Source: JAGXRK01 sp963804005
Lineage (GTDB): Bacteria; Bacteroidota; Ignavibacteria; Ignavibacteriales; Ignavibacteriaceae
DNA length: 64,000 nucleotides
Assembly (NCBI GenBank): GCA_963804005.1
Contig: CAWDOP010000017.1
Coordinates: 62,001 to 126,000, forward strand
Direction of reading: 5' to 3'
The translations under genes and the position numbers were made by a program. The notes beneath the pieces are model-generated. The model did not search any database and had not been told where the DNA came from. It saw nothing but the letters and a program-made list of their open reading frames with translations. Below are positions 36,451 through 45,995 of the stretch, piece after piece (the first letter of the stretch is position 1; each line of letters begins with the position of its first letter).

Positions 36451-37713
36451 CTACTGAATCTTCTCATCCCACAACAGATGATCAAATGTCTCTCTGCTTC
36501 TTATCACTGAATGTTTATTTCCATCAACCATAATTTCCGGTGCACGGCGACGTCCGTTATAATTTGAAGCCATTACCATTCCGTAAGCTCCGGACGACAT
36601 CACTGCAAGAAGTTCACCACCTTTAGTCTCTGCGATTTCTCTGTCTTTTGCAAAGTAATCTCCCGTTTCACAAATAGGACCAACAATATCTGCAATAATA
36701 TTTATTCTCTCATCATTTTTTTCAATAGGTTGAATATGATGGTATGCTTGGTAGATTGAGGGTCGAAGTAAATCATTCATTGCAGAATCAACAACAACAA
36801 ATATCTTGTCACCATTCACTTTATTGTAAAGAACTTCTGTTACAAGAATACCGCCATTCGCAGTTAAGAATCTTCCAGGTTCAAAAATGATCTCGCAATT
36901 TAATTTCTTGAAAAGCGGAACCGTATTTTTAGCAAATTCATTTATAGTAAAAGATTGTTCATTATTGTAACTAACACCAATTCCTCCACCAATATCAAAA
37001 TGTTTTAACTTTAATCCGTCCGATTTTAATTCAAAATAAAGTTCAGAAAGTTTTTGAATTGATTCTACGAAGGGATCGATAGTAGTTATTTGAGAACCGA
37101 TGTGCATATCAATTCCTGTGAATTGAATATAAGAAAAATCTTTTCTTCTCTTGTAGATAGATAGAGCGGTATTTGAATCAATACCAAATTTGTTACTTGA
37201 TAAACCTGTTGAAATGTAGGGATGCGTTTTTGCATCAACATCAGGGTTAACACGAATTGCAACTCGAGCAATTTTATTCATATCACCGGCAATTCTATTT
37301 ATCAGCTCGACTTCTTCTTCAGATTCTGCTTTGATCATTAACACATCTTTTTCTAAACCAAGTTTAATTTCATTCTTAGATTTGCCTACACTGGTAAGAA
37401 TAACTTTTGAGGGTTCAACCCCTGTTTTAAGTGCACGAAATAATTCACCTTCGGAGTTTGCATCAACACCGCTGCCAAGTTGTACGAACGTGTTGATTAC
37501 GCTTAAATTGAAATTAGCCTTCATTGCGTAGAATATTTTATGATTAATATCCTTGAAAGCATTTCCAAATTCTTTGTACTGTTGTATGAAATGATTTTTG
37601 CTATAGATGTAAAGTGGTGTTCCGAATTCTTTTGCTAATTCTTCAACCTTAATTTCATCAATATAAAGCTGATTGTTTTTGTACTTTATAAATTCTGTTT
37701 CGAAGTATTTCAT
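36451..37713 (-). CDS. lysA: Diaminopimelate decarboxylase
   Basis: LysA decarboxylates meso-diaminopimelate to lysine with PLP. The 420-aa protein has the PLP Lys in FYAMKANFN (about residue 45), GIDMHIGSQI, the glycine loop FDIGGGIGVSY, EPGRFLTANGG and the active-site Cys in GPICETGDYFAKD. It is a single minus-strand gene with no terminator visible. Confidence 0.96.
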   Translation of the reverse strand: MKYFETEFIKYKNNQLYIDEIKVEELAKEFGTPLYIYSKNHFIQQYKEFGNAFKDINHKIFYAMKANFNLSVINTFVQLGSGVDANSEGELFRALKTGVEPSKVILTSVGKSKNEIKLGLEKDVLMIKAESEEEVELINRIAGDMNKIARVAIRVNPDVDAKTHPYISTGLSSNKFGIDSNTALSIYKRRKDFSYIQFTGIDMHIGSQITTIDPFVESIQKLSELYFELKSDGLKLKHFDIGGGIGVSYNNEQSFTINEFAKNTVPLFKKLNCEIIFEPGRFLTANGGILVTEVLYNKVNGDKIFVVVDSAMNDLLRPSIYQAYHHIQPIEKNDERINIIADIVGPICETGDYFAKDREIAETKGGELLAVMSSGAYGMVMASNYNGRRRAPEIMVDGNKHSVIRSRETFDHLLWDEKIQ

Positions 37714-37822
37714 AAAATTTCCTACTAAAATTTTATTCTTGACTTGTTTAACTAAAAGACCACCCTGTTTCAGTATCTAATTATATTCCATTGATCCAAG
37801 CGCAAGTTAAGAATGTTAAACT

Positions 37823-39631
37823 CTAATTATATAAATAATATTTTTTAGAGAGACTTCTGAAACTCTCAATATCTTTATTGAGGTAATCTCTTATATCCTC
37901 GACTCTCTGATTTTCTATAAACATTTCTCTTATTTTTCTTGTCCCAAGGACTTTATCAAACATATCATTATTACCTCCCTCAATAATCAAATTTTTCCCA
38001 TATAATTCATTAATTGCCTGTAAGAAATAAAACTGAATTGGAATCAACTCAACTAGATTATAATCTGTTATGTAAATTTGAACTCCATTGAGCATTTTGT
38101 CTTTTCCAAAAGCATAATAAGGTTTGTAAGTAATTGGTCGGAATTTAACTCCTGATAAGTTATAGGAATTCATCTTCTTAGCAAGTTCAACTGAATTAAT
38201 CCATTCAGCAGCAAAAGTCTGAAATGGGATTGTATAACCAACTCCTATCGATATAACTTCCCGAAGTTCCCCAACTATTCCCGATGCTGCATAGTAAAAT
38301 GGTGAATAGTGGTGAGGAATGTGAGGAGAAGTTAAAATCCAGGGTAATCCTGTTTGTTCAAAGTACATTTCGCGTTTCCACCTCTCCATAGGAATAACTT
38401 TTAGTTTACACTTGACAGAATTTTTTAACATACCTTCTTCATTCAGTAATATTGCTAGTTCACCAACTGTTAAACCGTGTATGTAAGGAATAGCAAACGG
38501 ACTTACACCAGAAAAATATCCATCTTCAACAATGTTACCCTCAATTCTATTTCCACCAAGAGGATTTGGTCGATCAAGAATTATAACTTCTTTATTGTTT
38601 TCCGCAGCAGCCTCCATTACTAAGCCCATTGTGTTTATATACGTGTATGATCTACAACCAATATCCTGCATATCAAAAACAAGAATATCAATATCTATTA
38701 TTATTTCAGCAACCTGTTTAAGAGATTTCTTGTAAAGGGAATAAACGGGAAGTTGAGTTAAATCATCAGTATAATTTTCTATGTTTTCACCTCCTGAGTG
38801 GTTTCCGCGGACACCGTGCTCAGGTCCATATAATGCAACGAGATTTACTTCTGGGGAATCATTTAGAATATCTATAGTAGATTTTAATTTACTATCAACT
38901 CCTGTAGCATTTGTAACTAAACCAACTCTTTTGTCTTTGAGTATGTCAAAGTTTTTTTCACGCAGTACTTCAATACCTGTTTTTACTTTTGATGAATTAA
39001 TTAGTCTTGAATTAGCTGATTCATTTTCAACCATTTCTAAAAAAGAACCATCCTCAAAATATTTATCAAGGTCTTTTCCTGGACATAAAGTCTCAGTATA
39101 ATCTTTATGAGTTCTAATATCTTTAAAAGACACATTGTATTTGTGTTTCAGAAATGCAGTTAGTTTAGAAAGTGATTTCAACTGCTTCTCATTTATTGTT
39201 TGAACTTCATAATTTCCTATAACACAAATTAAAGCATGACCTCGGACATCATAATCTGTATTAGTATCACCGGGATAATTGATTGGGCGGGCTTCATATA
39301 TATTTCCCTTAAAATCAATCATAAAGTGATAGGGGATATCAATCCACTTTTTTTCATTTTTACTCCAAGTTTGAAGATCTTTCAAATATTTATAAACATC
39401 TTTATTTTCAGCAAATTCCTCTCCGCTGTGATGAATAGTAATCCTGTTTATTTGATGTTGAGGAAGGATTTTTGTTAGTGGCTGCCAGTTCCAATCATTT
39501 CTTGAAATTATTTTAAGATCTGAAGGATAATTAAGTTCGGTTATAGGCATGTAATTTGTTATGTCTGCCGAGCAAGATGCAAGCATTAAAGCTAATATCA
39601 CGAACGGAAAAAATTTCCTTAAAAAAATCAT
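37823..39631 (-). CDS. Lipoprotein fusing an N-acetylmuramoyl-L-alanine amidase to a NamZ-type exo-muramidase
   Basis: The 602-aa protein starts with a lipoprotein signal (lipobox LASC, Cys20). Residues about 45-190 form an amidase_2/PGRP-like domain with zinc ligands in ITIHHSGEE and RTHKDYTETLCPG. It should split the lactyl-peptide bond of peptidoglycan. Residues about 215-602 form a DUF1343 (NamZ) domain: RVGLVTNATGVD, YGPEHGVRGN, VFDMQDIGCRSYTYI, LDRPNPLGG. NamZ of Bacillus subtilis is known to release terminal MurNAc from glycan chains. The fusion would both strip the peptide and clip off MurNAc. Confidence 0.88.
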   Translation of the reverse strand: MIFLRKFFPFVILALMLASCSADITNYMPITELNYPSDLKIISRNDWNWQPLTKILPQHQINRITIHHSGEEFAENKDVYKYLKDLQTWSKNEKKWIDIPYHFMIDFKGNIYEARPINYPGDTNTDYDVRGHALICVIGNYEVQTINEKQLKSLSKLTAFLKHKYNVSFKDIRTHKDYTETLCPGKDLDKYFEDGSFLEMVENESANSRLINSSKVKTGIEVLREKNFDILKDKRVGLVTNATGVDSKLKSTIDILNDSPEVNLVALYGPEHGVRGNHSGGENIENYTDDLTQLPVYSLYKKSLKQVAEIIIDIDILVFDMQDIGCRSYTYINTMGLVMEAAAENNKEVIILDRPNPLGGNRIEGNIVEDGYFSGVSPFAIPYIHGLTVGELAILLNEEGMLKNSVKCKLKVIPMERWKREMYFEQTGLPWILTSPHIPHHYSPFYYAASGIVGELREVISIGVGYTIPFQTFAAEWINSVELAKKMNSYNLSGVKFRPITYKPYYAFGKDKMLNGVQIYITDYNLVELIPIQFYFLQAINELYGKNLIIEGGNNDMFDKVLGTRKIREMFIENQRVEDIRDYLNKDIESFRSLSKKYYLYN

Positions 39632-39854
39632 TTTATTTCTCCGGATAGATTGTAAAAAATCCAGTTTACGTTTATTATTACTTGCAAATATTTTTTATTA
39701 GATAAAATTTACTTAGTAAATTTACACATAAATTAATATTTCGTCTAAGATAGTATTTATTTGCTCTGGAAAATTCTGAAACATAGTAACTGATTATAGT
39801 GCATAACTTATAATTACTAACAATAATATTTTTATTTAAACAAAATAAAAGCAA

Positions 39855-41342
39855 ATGGAACATTACGGATTCTTATCATTACTACCACCGATACTTGCAA
39901 TTCTTCTTGCGATAAAAACACGGCAGGTTTTTGTTTCACTTCTATTCGGAATATGGCTTGGCTGGGTTATACTTAGTGATGGAAACTTTATTGATGGGAG
40001 TAATGCAACAATACAAGCTCTTGTTGATGTTTTCAAAGATAGTGGTAATACGAGAACAATAATGTTCAGCTGCCTTGTCGGTGCTTTGATTGCATTCATT
40101 CAGAGATCAGGCGGTGTGTCAGGATTTGTTAAAGTAATAAATAAATTTTTAGATCATTTAGAGAATAAAAAAATAGGTAAAAGCAGAAAGACAGTCCAAC
40201 TACTTGCCTGGGCAACCGGTACAGCGATTTTTGTTGAGTCGAGTATTAATGCTTTAACTGTTGGAGCCATATTCAGACCAATATTTGATAAACTGAAAAT
40301 CCCGCGTGAAAAACTTGCTTACATTGCAGATTCAATCTCCGCACCGACCTGTATTCTGATTCCTTTAAACGCATGGGGTGCTTATATAATGGGACTAATT
40401 GCAGCACAGGGATTCAGCAATCCTTTATCTGTATTGATTAAAGCTTTCCCTTTCAATTTTTATCCAATGCTTGCTATGGCTATGGTGCTTTTTGTTATTT
40501 TCAGTCAGAAAGATTTTGGACCAATGAAGAAAGCTGAAAAACGAGCACAGGAAGAAGGAAAAGTTCTTCGTGATGGTGCTGTGCCTATGATTTCATCCGA
40601 TGTTGTTGCAATGGAGAAAAAAGAAAATGTAAATGAAAAAGCATATAATATGATTATTCCAATCGCAGTAATGGTCGGAATGATGCCGCTTATGCTTCTT
40701 TATACAGGATGGGGACAGGTTGAAAATATTTCTTCACTTAAATGGTATGAACAAATATTTTTTGCTATTGGGAAAGGGTCCGGTTCAACTGCAGTTTTAT
40801 ATTCTGTCCTTTCATCCATTATAGTTGGGAGCATTTTATATATTTCACAAAAAATATTCACATTTGCTGAAACTATTGAGTTAATCTTTAAAGGTATAAG
40901 CGGATTAATTCCATTAGCTTTGCTTATGATGCTTGCTTTTGCTATTGGAACCGTTTGCCGTGAATTAGGTACAGGAATTTATACTGCGGAGTTATCAAAG
41001 GAGTGGTTGTCTCCAAACTTCGTTCCGGTTATTGTATTTCTTGTTGCTTGCTTTATTGCTTTTTCAACCGGAACATCATGGGGAACTTTTGCAATTATGC
41101 TAGCAATTGGAATTCCAATGGCGCAATCTCTTGATGCCAATGTCTATCTTACAATAGCTGCGGCACTCGGTGGCGGAGTTTTTGGTGATCATTGTTCACC
41201 AATTTCCGACACAACTATTATTGCTTCAATGGCTTCTGCAAGCGACCATATAGATCACGTCAAAACTCAGTTACCTTATGCCTTATTTGCTGGTGCGATT
41301 ACAGCCGTTATGTATTTGATACTAGGATTTTTGATTCATTGA
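39855..41342 (+). CDS. NhaC-family Na+/H+ antiporter-like transporter
   Basis: The 495-aa protein has about eleven to twelve membrane segments and the NhaC-type repeats with TGTAIFVESSINALTVGAIFRP and, in the second half, FSTGTSWGTFAIM and GGGVFGDHCSPISDTTIIAS. Family members exchange sodium for protons or for malate/lactate and amino acids. It lies in the cell-wall salvage neighbourhood, 117 bases before an amino-sugar kinase, so it could instead move a wall breakdown product. That is inference. Confidence 0.85.
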   Translation: MEHYGFLSLLPPILAILLAIKTRQVFVSLLFGIWLGWVILSDGNFIDGSNATIQALVDVFKDSGNTRTIMFSCLVGALIAFIQRSGGVSGFVKVINKFLDHLENKKIGKSRKTVQLLAWATGTAIFVESSINALTVGAIFRPIFDKLKIPREKLAYIADSISAPTCILIPLNAWGAYIMGLIAAQGFSNPLSVLIKAFPFNFYPMLAMAMVLFVIFSQKDFGPMKKAEKRAQEEGKVLRDGAVPMISSDVVAMEKKENVNEKAYNMIIPIAVMVGMMPLMLLYTGWGQVENISSLKWYEQIFFAIGKGSGSTAVLYSVLSSIIVGSILYISQKIFTFAETIELIFKGISGLIPLALLMMLAFAIGTVCRELGTGIYTAELSKEWLSPNFVPVIVFLVACFIAFSTGTSWGTFAIMLAIGIPMAQSLDANVYLTIAAALGGGVFGDHCSPISDTTIIASMASASDHIDHVKTQLPYALFAGAITAVMYLILGFLIH

Positions 41343-41459
41343 TGGTGAAGTTCAATATCAGGTTCACACATTTCGAAAAGAGTAATTTTGAGTTTATAAT
41401 GCTTTCCAAAATCTCTATCTTACAATTGTATTTTATAAAAATTTGACAGGATAATTATT

Positions 41460-42374
41460 GTGAAATATCTGATCGGAATGGACGGCGGAGGGACGAAAAC
41501 CAAGTTCATTCTAACTGATCCTGATCTTAATCCTATCTATGAAACCACTGGTGGCCCTTCAAACTTCTTGATGATTGGAAATGAAAAGGTATCTGAAACA
41601 ATTCTTGATTTGATTAAAGATTGTGTTGAAAATAAAAATATTTCTTATGATGATATTGAAGGAATAGTTCTCGGAACTACCGGTGGCGGAAGACGGAGTG
41701 ATGCAGAACCACTTGAAAGTGATATTATTCAATTTGCTAAATCAAAAAATATAATATTAAAAAACTTTCGTGTAGAAAGCGACGCTAGAATTGCTCTTGA
41801 AGGAGCGTTTTCAGGTAAACCCGGTAGTATTTTGATTGCCGGAACCGGATCAATAATGTTTGGTAAAGATATTAATGGAAAAATTCATCGGGTTGGCGGT
41901 TTTGGAAGATTTCTAGGTGATGAGGGAAGTGGTTACAGAATAGGTCAAAGAGGACTTAATGCAGTGGCTAAGTATTTTGACGGCAGGGGAAATAAAACGT
42001 TAATGACAGAACTAGCTTTAACAAAGTTCTCAATTTCATCATCTGAAATTTTAATTACTGAAATTTATAAGAATAACTTCGATGTTGCTTCTGCAGCACC
42101 CATTGTTCTTGAAGCAGCTGAAAAGAATGATAAAGAAGCGATTAAAATTCTTGAATCCGAATCCGATGAAATGATTCTTCATATTTCTTCAATGAAAAAT
42201 AAGCTTAATGAAAAAATTTTGTATGTAGCTTTAATCGGAAGTTTGCTGACTAAAGAAAATTATTTCTCGTTTAGATTTAAGGAAAAAATTGTTAAACAGT
42301 TTAATGATGTTGTGATTAAGGAAGCCGAGAATCCGCCTGAAATTGGTGCTGTTTTGATGGCAAGACAATTATAG
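41460..42374 (+). CDS. BadF/BadG/BcrA/BcrD-family amino-sugar kinase (GlcNAc/MurNAc kinase-like)
   Basis: The 304-aa ASKHA-fold kinase shows the phosphate-1 loop MDGGGTKTKF (about residue 6), the phosphate-2 region SILIAGTGSIMFG and GGFGRFLGDEGSGYRIG, the signature of N-acetylglucosamine kinases of this family. The Clostridium MurK that phosphorylates both MurNAc and GlcNAc belongs here. With the AmpG-like permease 96 bases downstream, a role in amino-sugar salvage is likely. The start is GTG with AGGA upstream. Confidence 0.85.
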   Translation: MKYLIGMDGGGTKTKFILTDPDLNPIYETTGGPSNFLMIGNEKVSETILDLIKDCVENKNISYDDIEGIVLGTTGGGRRSDAEPLESDIIQFAKSKNIILKNFRVESDARIALEGAFSGKPGSILIAGTGSIMFGKDINGKIHRVGGFGRFLGDEGSGYRIGQRGLNAVAKYFDGRGNKTLMTELALTKFSISSSEILITEIYKNNFDVASAAPIVLEAAEKNDKEAIKILESESDEMILHISSMKNKLNEKILYVALIGSLLTKENYFSFRFKEKIVKQFNDVVIKEAENPPEIGAVLMARQL

Positions 42375-42389
42375 AAATCAAATTTTGTT

Positions 42390-42416
42390 ACCCTAAATTT
42401 ATTTCAGGGTCTCTTT
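42390..42416 (+). terminator. Weak hairpin after the kinase gene
   Basis: ACCCT (42390-42394) pairs with AGGGT (42406-42410), followed by CTCTTT. It is a weak candidate that may only reduce read-through to the permease gene. Confidence 0.3.
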
Positions 42417-42470
42417 GATTGGATCCTGAAGCAGGTTCATTATGATATTGAATAAATAATGGAGCAGTTA

Positions 42471-43772
42471 ATGTCTAGCAAAAAACCGGAAAAAAGAAAT
42501 CCATGGTTTTGGGTCCCTTCGCTTTATTATGCGGAAGGAATACCCTACGTAATAGTAATGGCTGTATCGGTTATTATGTATAAGCGGCTAGGCATATCCA
42601 ATACTAATATTGCGCTTTATACAAGCTGGCTTTATCTGCCCTGGGTTATAAAACCATTGTGGAGTCCGGTTGTAGATATCTTCAAGAAAAAACGAAACTG
42701 GATAATTGTTATGCAGCTTATTGTAGGTGCAGGTTTGGCCGGGGTTGCATTAACGATTCCTGTTTCAAATTTCTTTCAGTATTCACTTGCTTTTCTTTGG
42801 CTGGTTGCATTCAGTTCGGCTACACACGATATTGCTGCTGACGGTTTTTATATGCTGGGACTTTCACAACACGACCAAGCCTGGTTTGTAGGGATTCGTT
42901 CTACTTTTTATCGCCTATCCATGATAACAGGACAAGGTGTGCTTGTAATTCTTGCAGGCTTTCTTGAAACCTCAACCGGAGATATACCTTTAGCCTGGTC
43001 AATTACATTTTTCATCATCACCGGTTTATTCATCCTATTTTTTGTTTATCATAAATTTATTCTTCCTTATCCGTCTACAGATGTTTCTGCAAGAAAAGAT
43101 GAATCCAGTTCTGTACTCAATGAATTCTTTAAAACATTTACTGCTTTCTTCAAAAAGAAAAACATCGGGATCATTCTTGGATTTATTTTATTGTATCGTT
43201 TTGCAGAGTCACAGCTTATAAAATTAGCATCTCCGTTTTTACTTGATCCACAGGATGTAGGTGGTATTGGATTGACAACTACTGAAATCGGTCTTGTTTA
43301 CGGCACAATCGGAATTATCTGCCTTACACTTGGCGGCATTGTTGGAGGAATCGTTATTGCTAAACACGGTCTTAAATTCTGGCTCTGGCCAATGATAATC
43401 GCTATTAACCTGCCTGATCTGGTTTATGTTTTTCTTTCATATACTCAGACAACTGATTTATGGCTAATTAGCTTAATGGTAGGTATTGAACAGCTTGGTT
43501 ATGGTTTTGGATTTACTGCTTATATGCTTTACCTGATTTACGTTTCGGAAGGGGAGTACAAAACTTCTCACTATGCAATTGCAACAGGTTTTATGGCCTT
43601 AGGGATGATGATCCCCGGTATGTGGAGCGGGTGGTTACAAGAATTAATTGGCTACCAACATTTTTTTATTTGGATTTGTATTTCCACAATACCTGGATTT
43701 ATCATAACATATTTCTTAAAAATTGATCCCGAGTTCGGCAAAAAAACCAATGAAAACAATAATCAACAATAA
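42471..43772 (+). CDS. AmpG-like MFS permease
   Basis: The 433-aa protein has about twelve membrane segments of the major facilitator fold. It resembles AmpG, the muropeptide permease, in the start NPWFWVPSLYYAEGIPYV, in WVIKPLWSPVVD and in SATHDIAADGFYM. I prefer the ATG at 42471 because GGAG lies at good distance; the ATG at 42459 overlaps that site. The substrate is probably an anhydro- or free muropeptide or amino sugar, supported by the adjacent kinase. An AmpG label stays tentative because the family is broad. Confidence 0.82.
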   Translation: MSSKKPEKRNPWFWVPSLYYAEGIPYVIVMAVSVIMYKRLGISNTNIALYTSWLYLPWVIKPLWSPVVDIFKKKRNWIIVMQLIVGAGLAGVALTIPVSNFFQYSLAFLWLVAFSSATHDIAADGFYMLGLSQHDQAWFVGIRSTFYRLSMITGQGVLVILAGFLETSTGDIPLAWSITFFIITGLFILFFVYHKFILPYPSTDVSARKDESSSVLNEFFKTFTAFFKKKNIGIILGFILLYRFAESQLIKLASPFLLDPQDVGGIGLTTTEIGLVYGTIGIICLTLGGIVGGIVIAKHGLKFWLWPMIIAINLPDLVYVFLSYTQTTDLWLISLMVGIEQLGYGFGFTAYMLYLIYVSEGEYKTSHYAIATGFMALGMMIPGMWSGWLQELIGYQHFFIWICISTIPGFIITYFLKIDPEFGKKTNENNNQQ

Positions 43773-43800
43773 TGTGAAATTTCTTATTTAGGGATATGCC

Positions 43801-45906
43801 ATGAAAAAAAATGTTTTATTTACTTTAACTTTTTTATTATTAACAAACATTATGTTTCCACAGAATTACGAACAAAATAATCCTTTCTTTCAGGAATGGA
43901 ATACGCCTTTTCAAACTCCTCCATTTGATCAGATTAAAGATGAGCATTTTCTTCCTGCTTTAATGGAAGGAATTAAACAAAGACGCGTTGAAATAAATCT
44001 TATCATTAACAATACGGATGAACCAACCTTTGTAAATACAATCGAAGCAATGGAGAAGAGTGGAAAATTTCTCTCAAAAGTTTCGAGAGTATTTTTTAGT
44101 CTAAACGGCGCAAATTCCAATCCGCAGTTACAAAAAGTTGCCGAGCAAATAACACAAGAATTATCTCAACTCAATAATGATATTTATCTCAACGAAGATT
44201 TATTTAAAAGGATTAAATCGATAAATGATGAAAAAGAGAATCTTAATCTTACTAAAGAACAATTGAAAGTTTTTGATAATTATTATTCTGATTTTGTAAG
44301 AAGCGGAATTGCTCTTAATGAGGCAGATAAATCCCGACTCAGAAAAATCAATGATGAATTAAGTATGCTTCAATTAAAATTTGGTGATAATCTTCGTAAA
44401 GAAACAAATACAATTGGCTTGGTTGTTGAAAATAAAGAAGATCTCATCGGCTTGCCTGATGCCGTCATTCAGGGTGCATCAGAACTTGCTGAGCAAAATG
44501 GATTGAAAGGGAAGTGGGCGTTCAATCTTCAGAGACCAAGTTTCACTCCTTTTTTGCAATATTCCGAAAAAAGAGAATTGAGAGAAATTCTTTATAAGGC
44601 TTATATCAATCGCAGTAACAACAAGAATGATAACGATAATAAAAAAATACTCACAAAGATTGCATCACTTCGGGTTGAGAAAGCAAACCTATTAGGGTAT
44701 AAAACGTATGCTGATTTCAAACTTGAAAAGAATATGTCAAAAAATTCTGAAAATGTTTTGAACTTCTTAAATGATTTGTGGATTCCGGCAATTGCCCAGG
44801 CTAAGATTGAAGTTGCTGATATACAGAAAATTATTGAACAAGAAGGAAATGATTTTAAGCTTGAAGCGTGGGATTGGTGGTATTATGCCGAGAAAGTAAA
44901 GAAAGAAAAATATGCACTTGATGAAGAAATGCTGCGTCCTTATTTCAAAATGGAAAATGTTCGTCAGGGTGCTTTTGATGTAGCTACAAAGTTATGGGGA
45001 ATACAGTTTATAAAACTTAACAATGTTTCCGTTTATCAACCTGATGTTGAAGTTTACGAAGTGAGAGAATCAGATGGAACTCATATAGGACTAATTTATA
45101 CAGATTATTATCCTCGTGACGGTAAGAGAGCAGGAGCGTGGGCTGGCAGTTATAGAAGTCAATCAAATATTGATGATGAGTTTATAACTCCTTTAGTATA
45201 TAATGTTGGTAATTTCTCTAAGCCAACAGAAGGTAAACCTGCTTTATTAAGTTTTGATGAAGTAAATACTCTGTTCCACGAATTTGGTCACGGATTAAAT
45301 TCATTATTCAGTAAATCGACTTATCCGGGTGCAAAACGCTCTCCGGTTGATTTTGTTGAGCTTCCATCACAGATAATGGAAAACTGGGCTTCTCATCCGG
45401 ACGTTTTAAGAATGTATGCAAGACATTATTTAACTAATGAAGTAATTCCTGATGAACTTATAGAAAAAATTCAGAATTCACAATACTTCAACAAAGGATT
45501 TGAAACTGTTGAATATCTGGCCGCTTCATTTCTTGATATGAATTGGCATGCAATTACAACAGTTGCAGAATACGATGCTTTAGCATTTGAAGAAGAGAGG
45601 CTGAACAAGATAGGATTGATTGATGAAATAGCATCACGTTATCAAAGCACAAACTTTAATCATATTTTTGGCCAAGATGGTTATTCTGCAGGATATTATG
45701 GTTATTACTGGGCTGCTGTGCTTGATGCCGATGCATTTGAAGCATTTGTTGAAACTGATCTATTTGATGAAAAAACTGCTGAACTTTTCAGAAGTCATAT
45801 TCTTGAAAGAAGCGGAAGTGAGGATCCGATGGATCTTTATATTAAATTCAGAGGCAGAGAACCAAAGGTTGATGCTTTGCTAAAAAGATTCGGGTTTTAT
45901 AAATAG
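43801..45906 (+). CDS. Secreted M3-family peptidyl-dipeptidase (Dcp-like)
   Basis: The 701-aa zinc metallopeptidase has a signal peptide (cleavage near IMFPQ). The HExxH motif is in LFHEFGHGLNSLF (about residue 495). The downstream Glu ligand is in VDFVELPSQIMENW. The C-terminal DAFEAFVETDLFD and DPMDLYIKFRGREP are typical of Dcp. It removes dipeptides from peptide C termini in the periplasm. It follows the AmpG-like gene by 28 bases and is probably in the same transcript. Confidence 0.93.
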   Translation: MKKNVLFTLTFLLLTNIMFPQNYEQNNPFFQEWNTPFQTPPFDQIKDEHFLPALMEGIKQRRVEINLIINNTDEPTFVNTIEAMEKSGKFLSKVSRVFFSLNGANSNPQLQKVAEQITQELSQLNNDIYLNEDLFKRIKSINDEKENLNLTKEQLKVFDNYYSDFVRSGIALNEADKSRLRKINDELSMLQLKFGDNLRKETNTIGLVVENKEDLIGLPDAVIQGASELAEQNGLKGKWAFNLQRPSFTPFLQYSEKRELREILYKAYINRSNNKNDNDNKKILTKIASLRVEKANLLGYKTYADFKLEKNMSKNSENVLNFLNDLWIPAIAQAKIEVADIQKIIEQEGNDFKLEAWDWWYYAEKVKKEKYALDEEMLRPYFKMENVRQGAFDVATKLWGIQFIKLNNVSVYQPDVEVYEVRESDGTHIGLIYTDYYPRDGKRAGAWAGSYRSQSNIDDEFITPLVYNVGNFSKPTEGKPALLSFDEVNTLFHEFGHGLNSLFSKSTYPGAKRSPVDFVELPSQIMENWASHPDVLRMYARHYLTNEVIPDELIEKIQNSQYFNKGFETVEYLAASFLDMNWHAITTVAEYDALAFEEERLNKIGLIDEIASRYQSTNFNHIFGQDGYSAGYYGYYWAAVLDADAFEAFVETDLFDEKTAELFRSHILERSGSEDPMDLYIKFRGREPKVDALLKRFGFYK

Positions 45907-45952
45907 AAAGATGTAATTGATTCGAATTGATATCAAGAAACAATTATTAGAT

Positions 45953-45995
45953 GAAACCTTCGGAATTAAATAATTCCGAAGGTTTCAATTTTATT
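45953..45995. terminator. Strong bidirectional terminator
   Basis: GAAACCTTCGGAATT (45953-45967) pairs perfectly over 15 bases with AATTCCGAAGGTTTC (45972-45986) around AAAT and is followed by AATTTTATT. It lies between the converging M3 peptidase and amidohydrolase genes. Confidence 0.85.
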
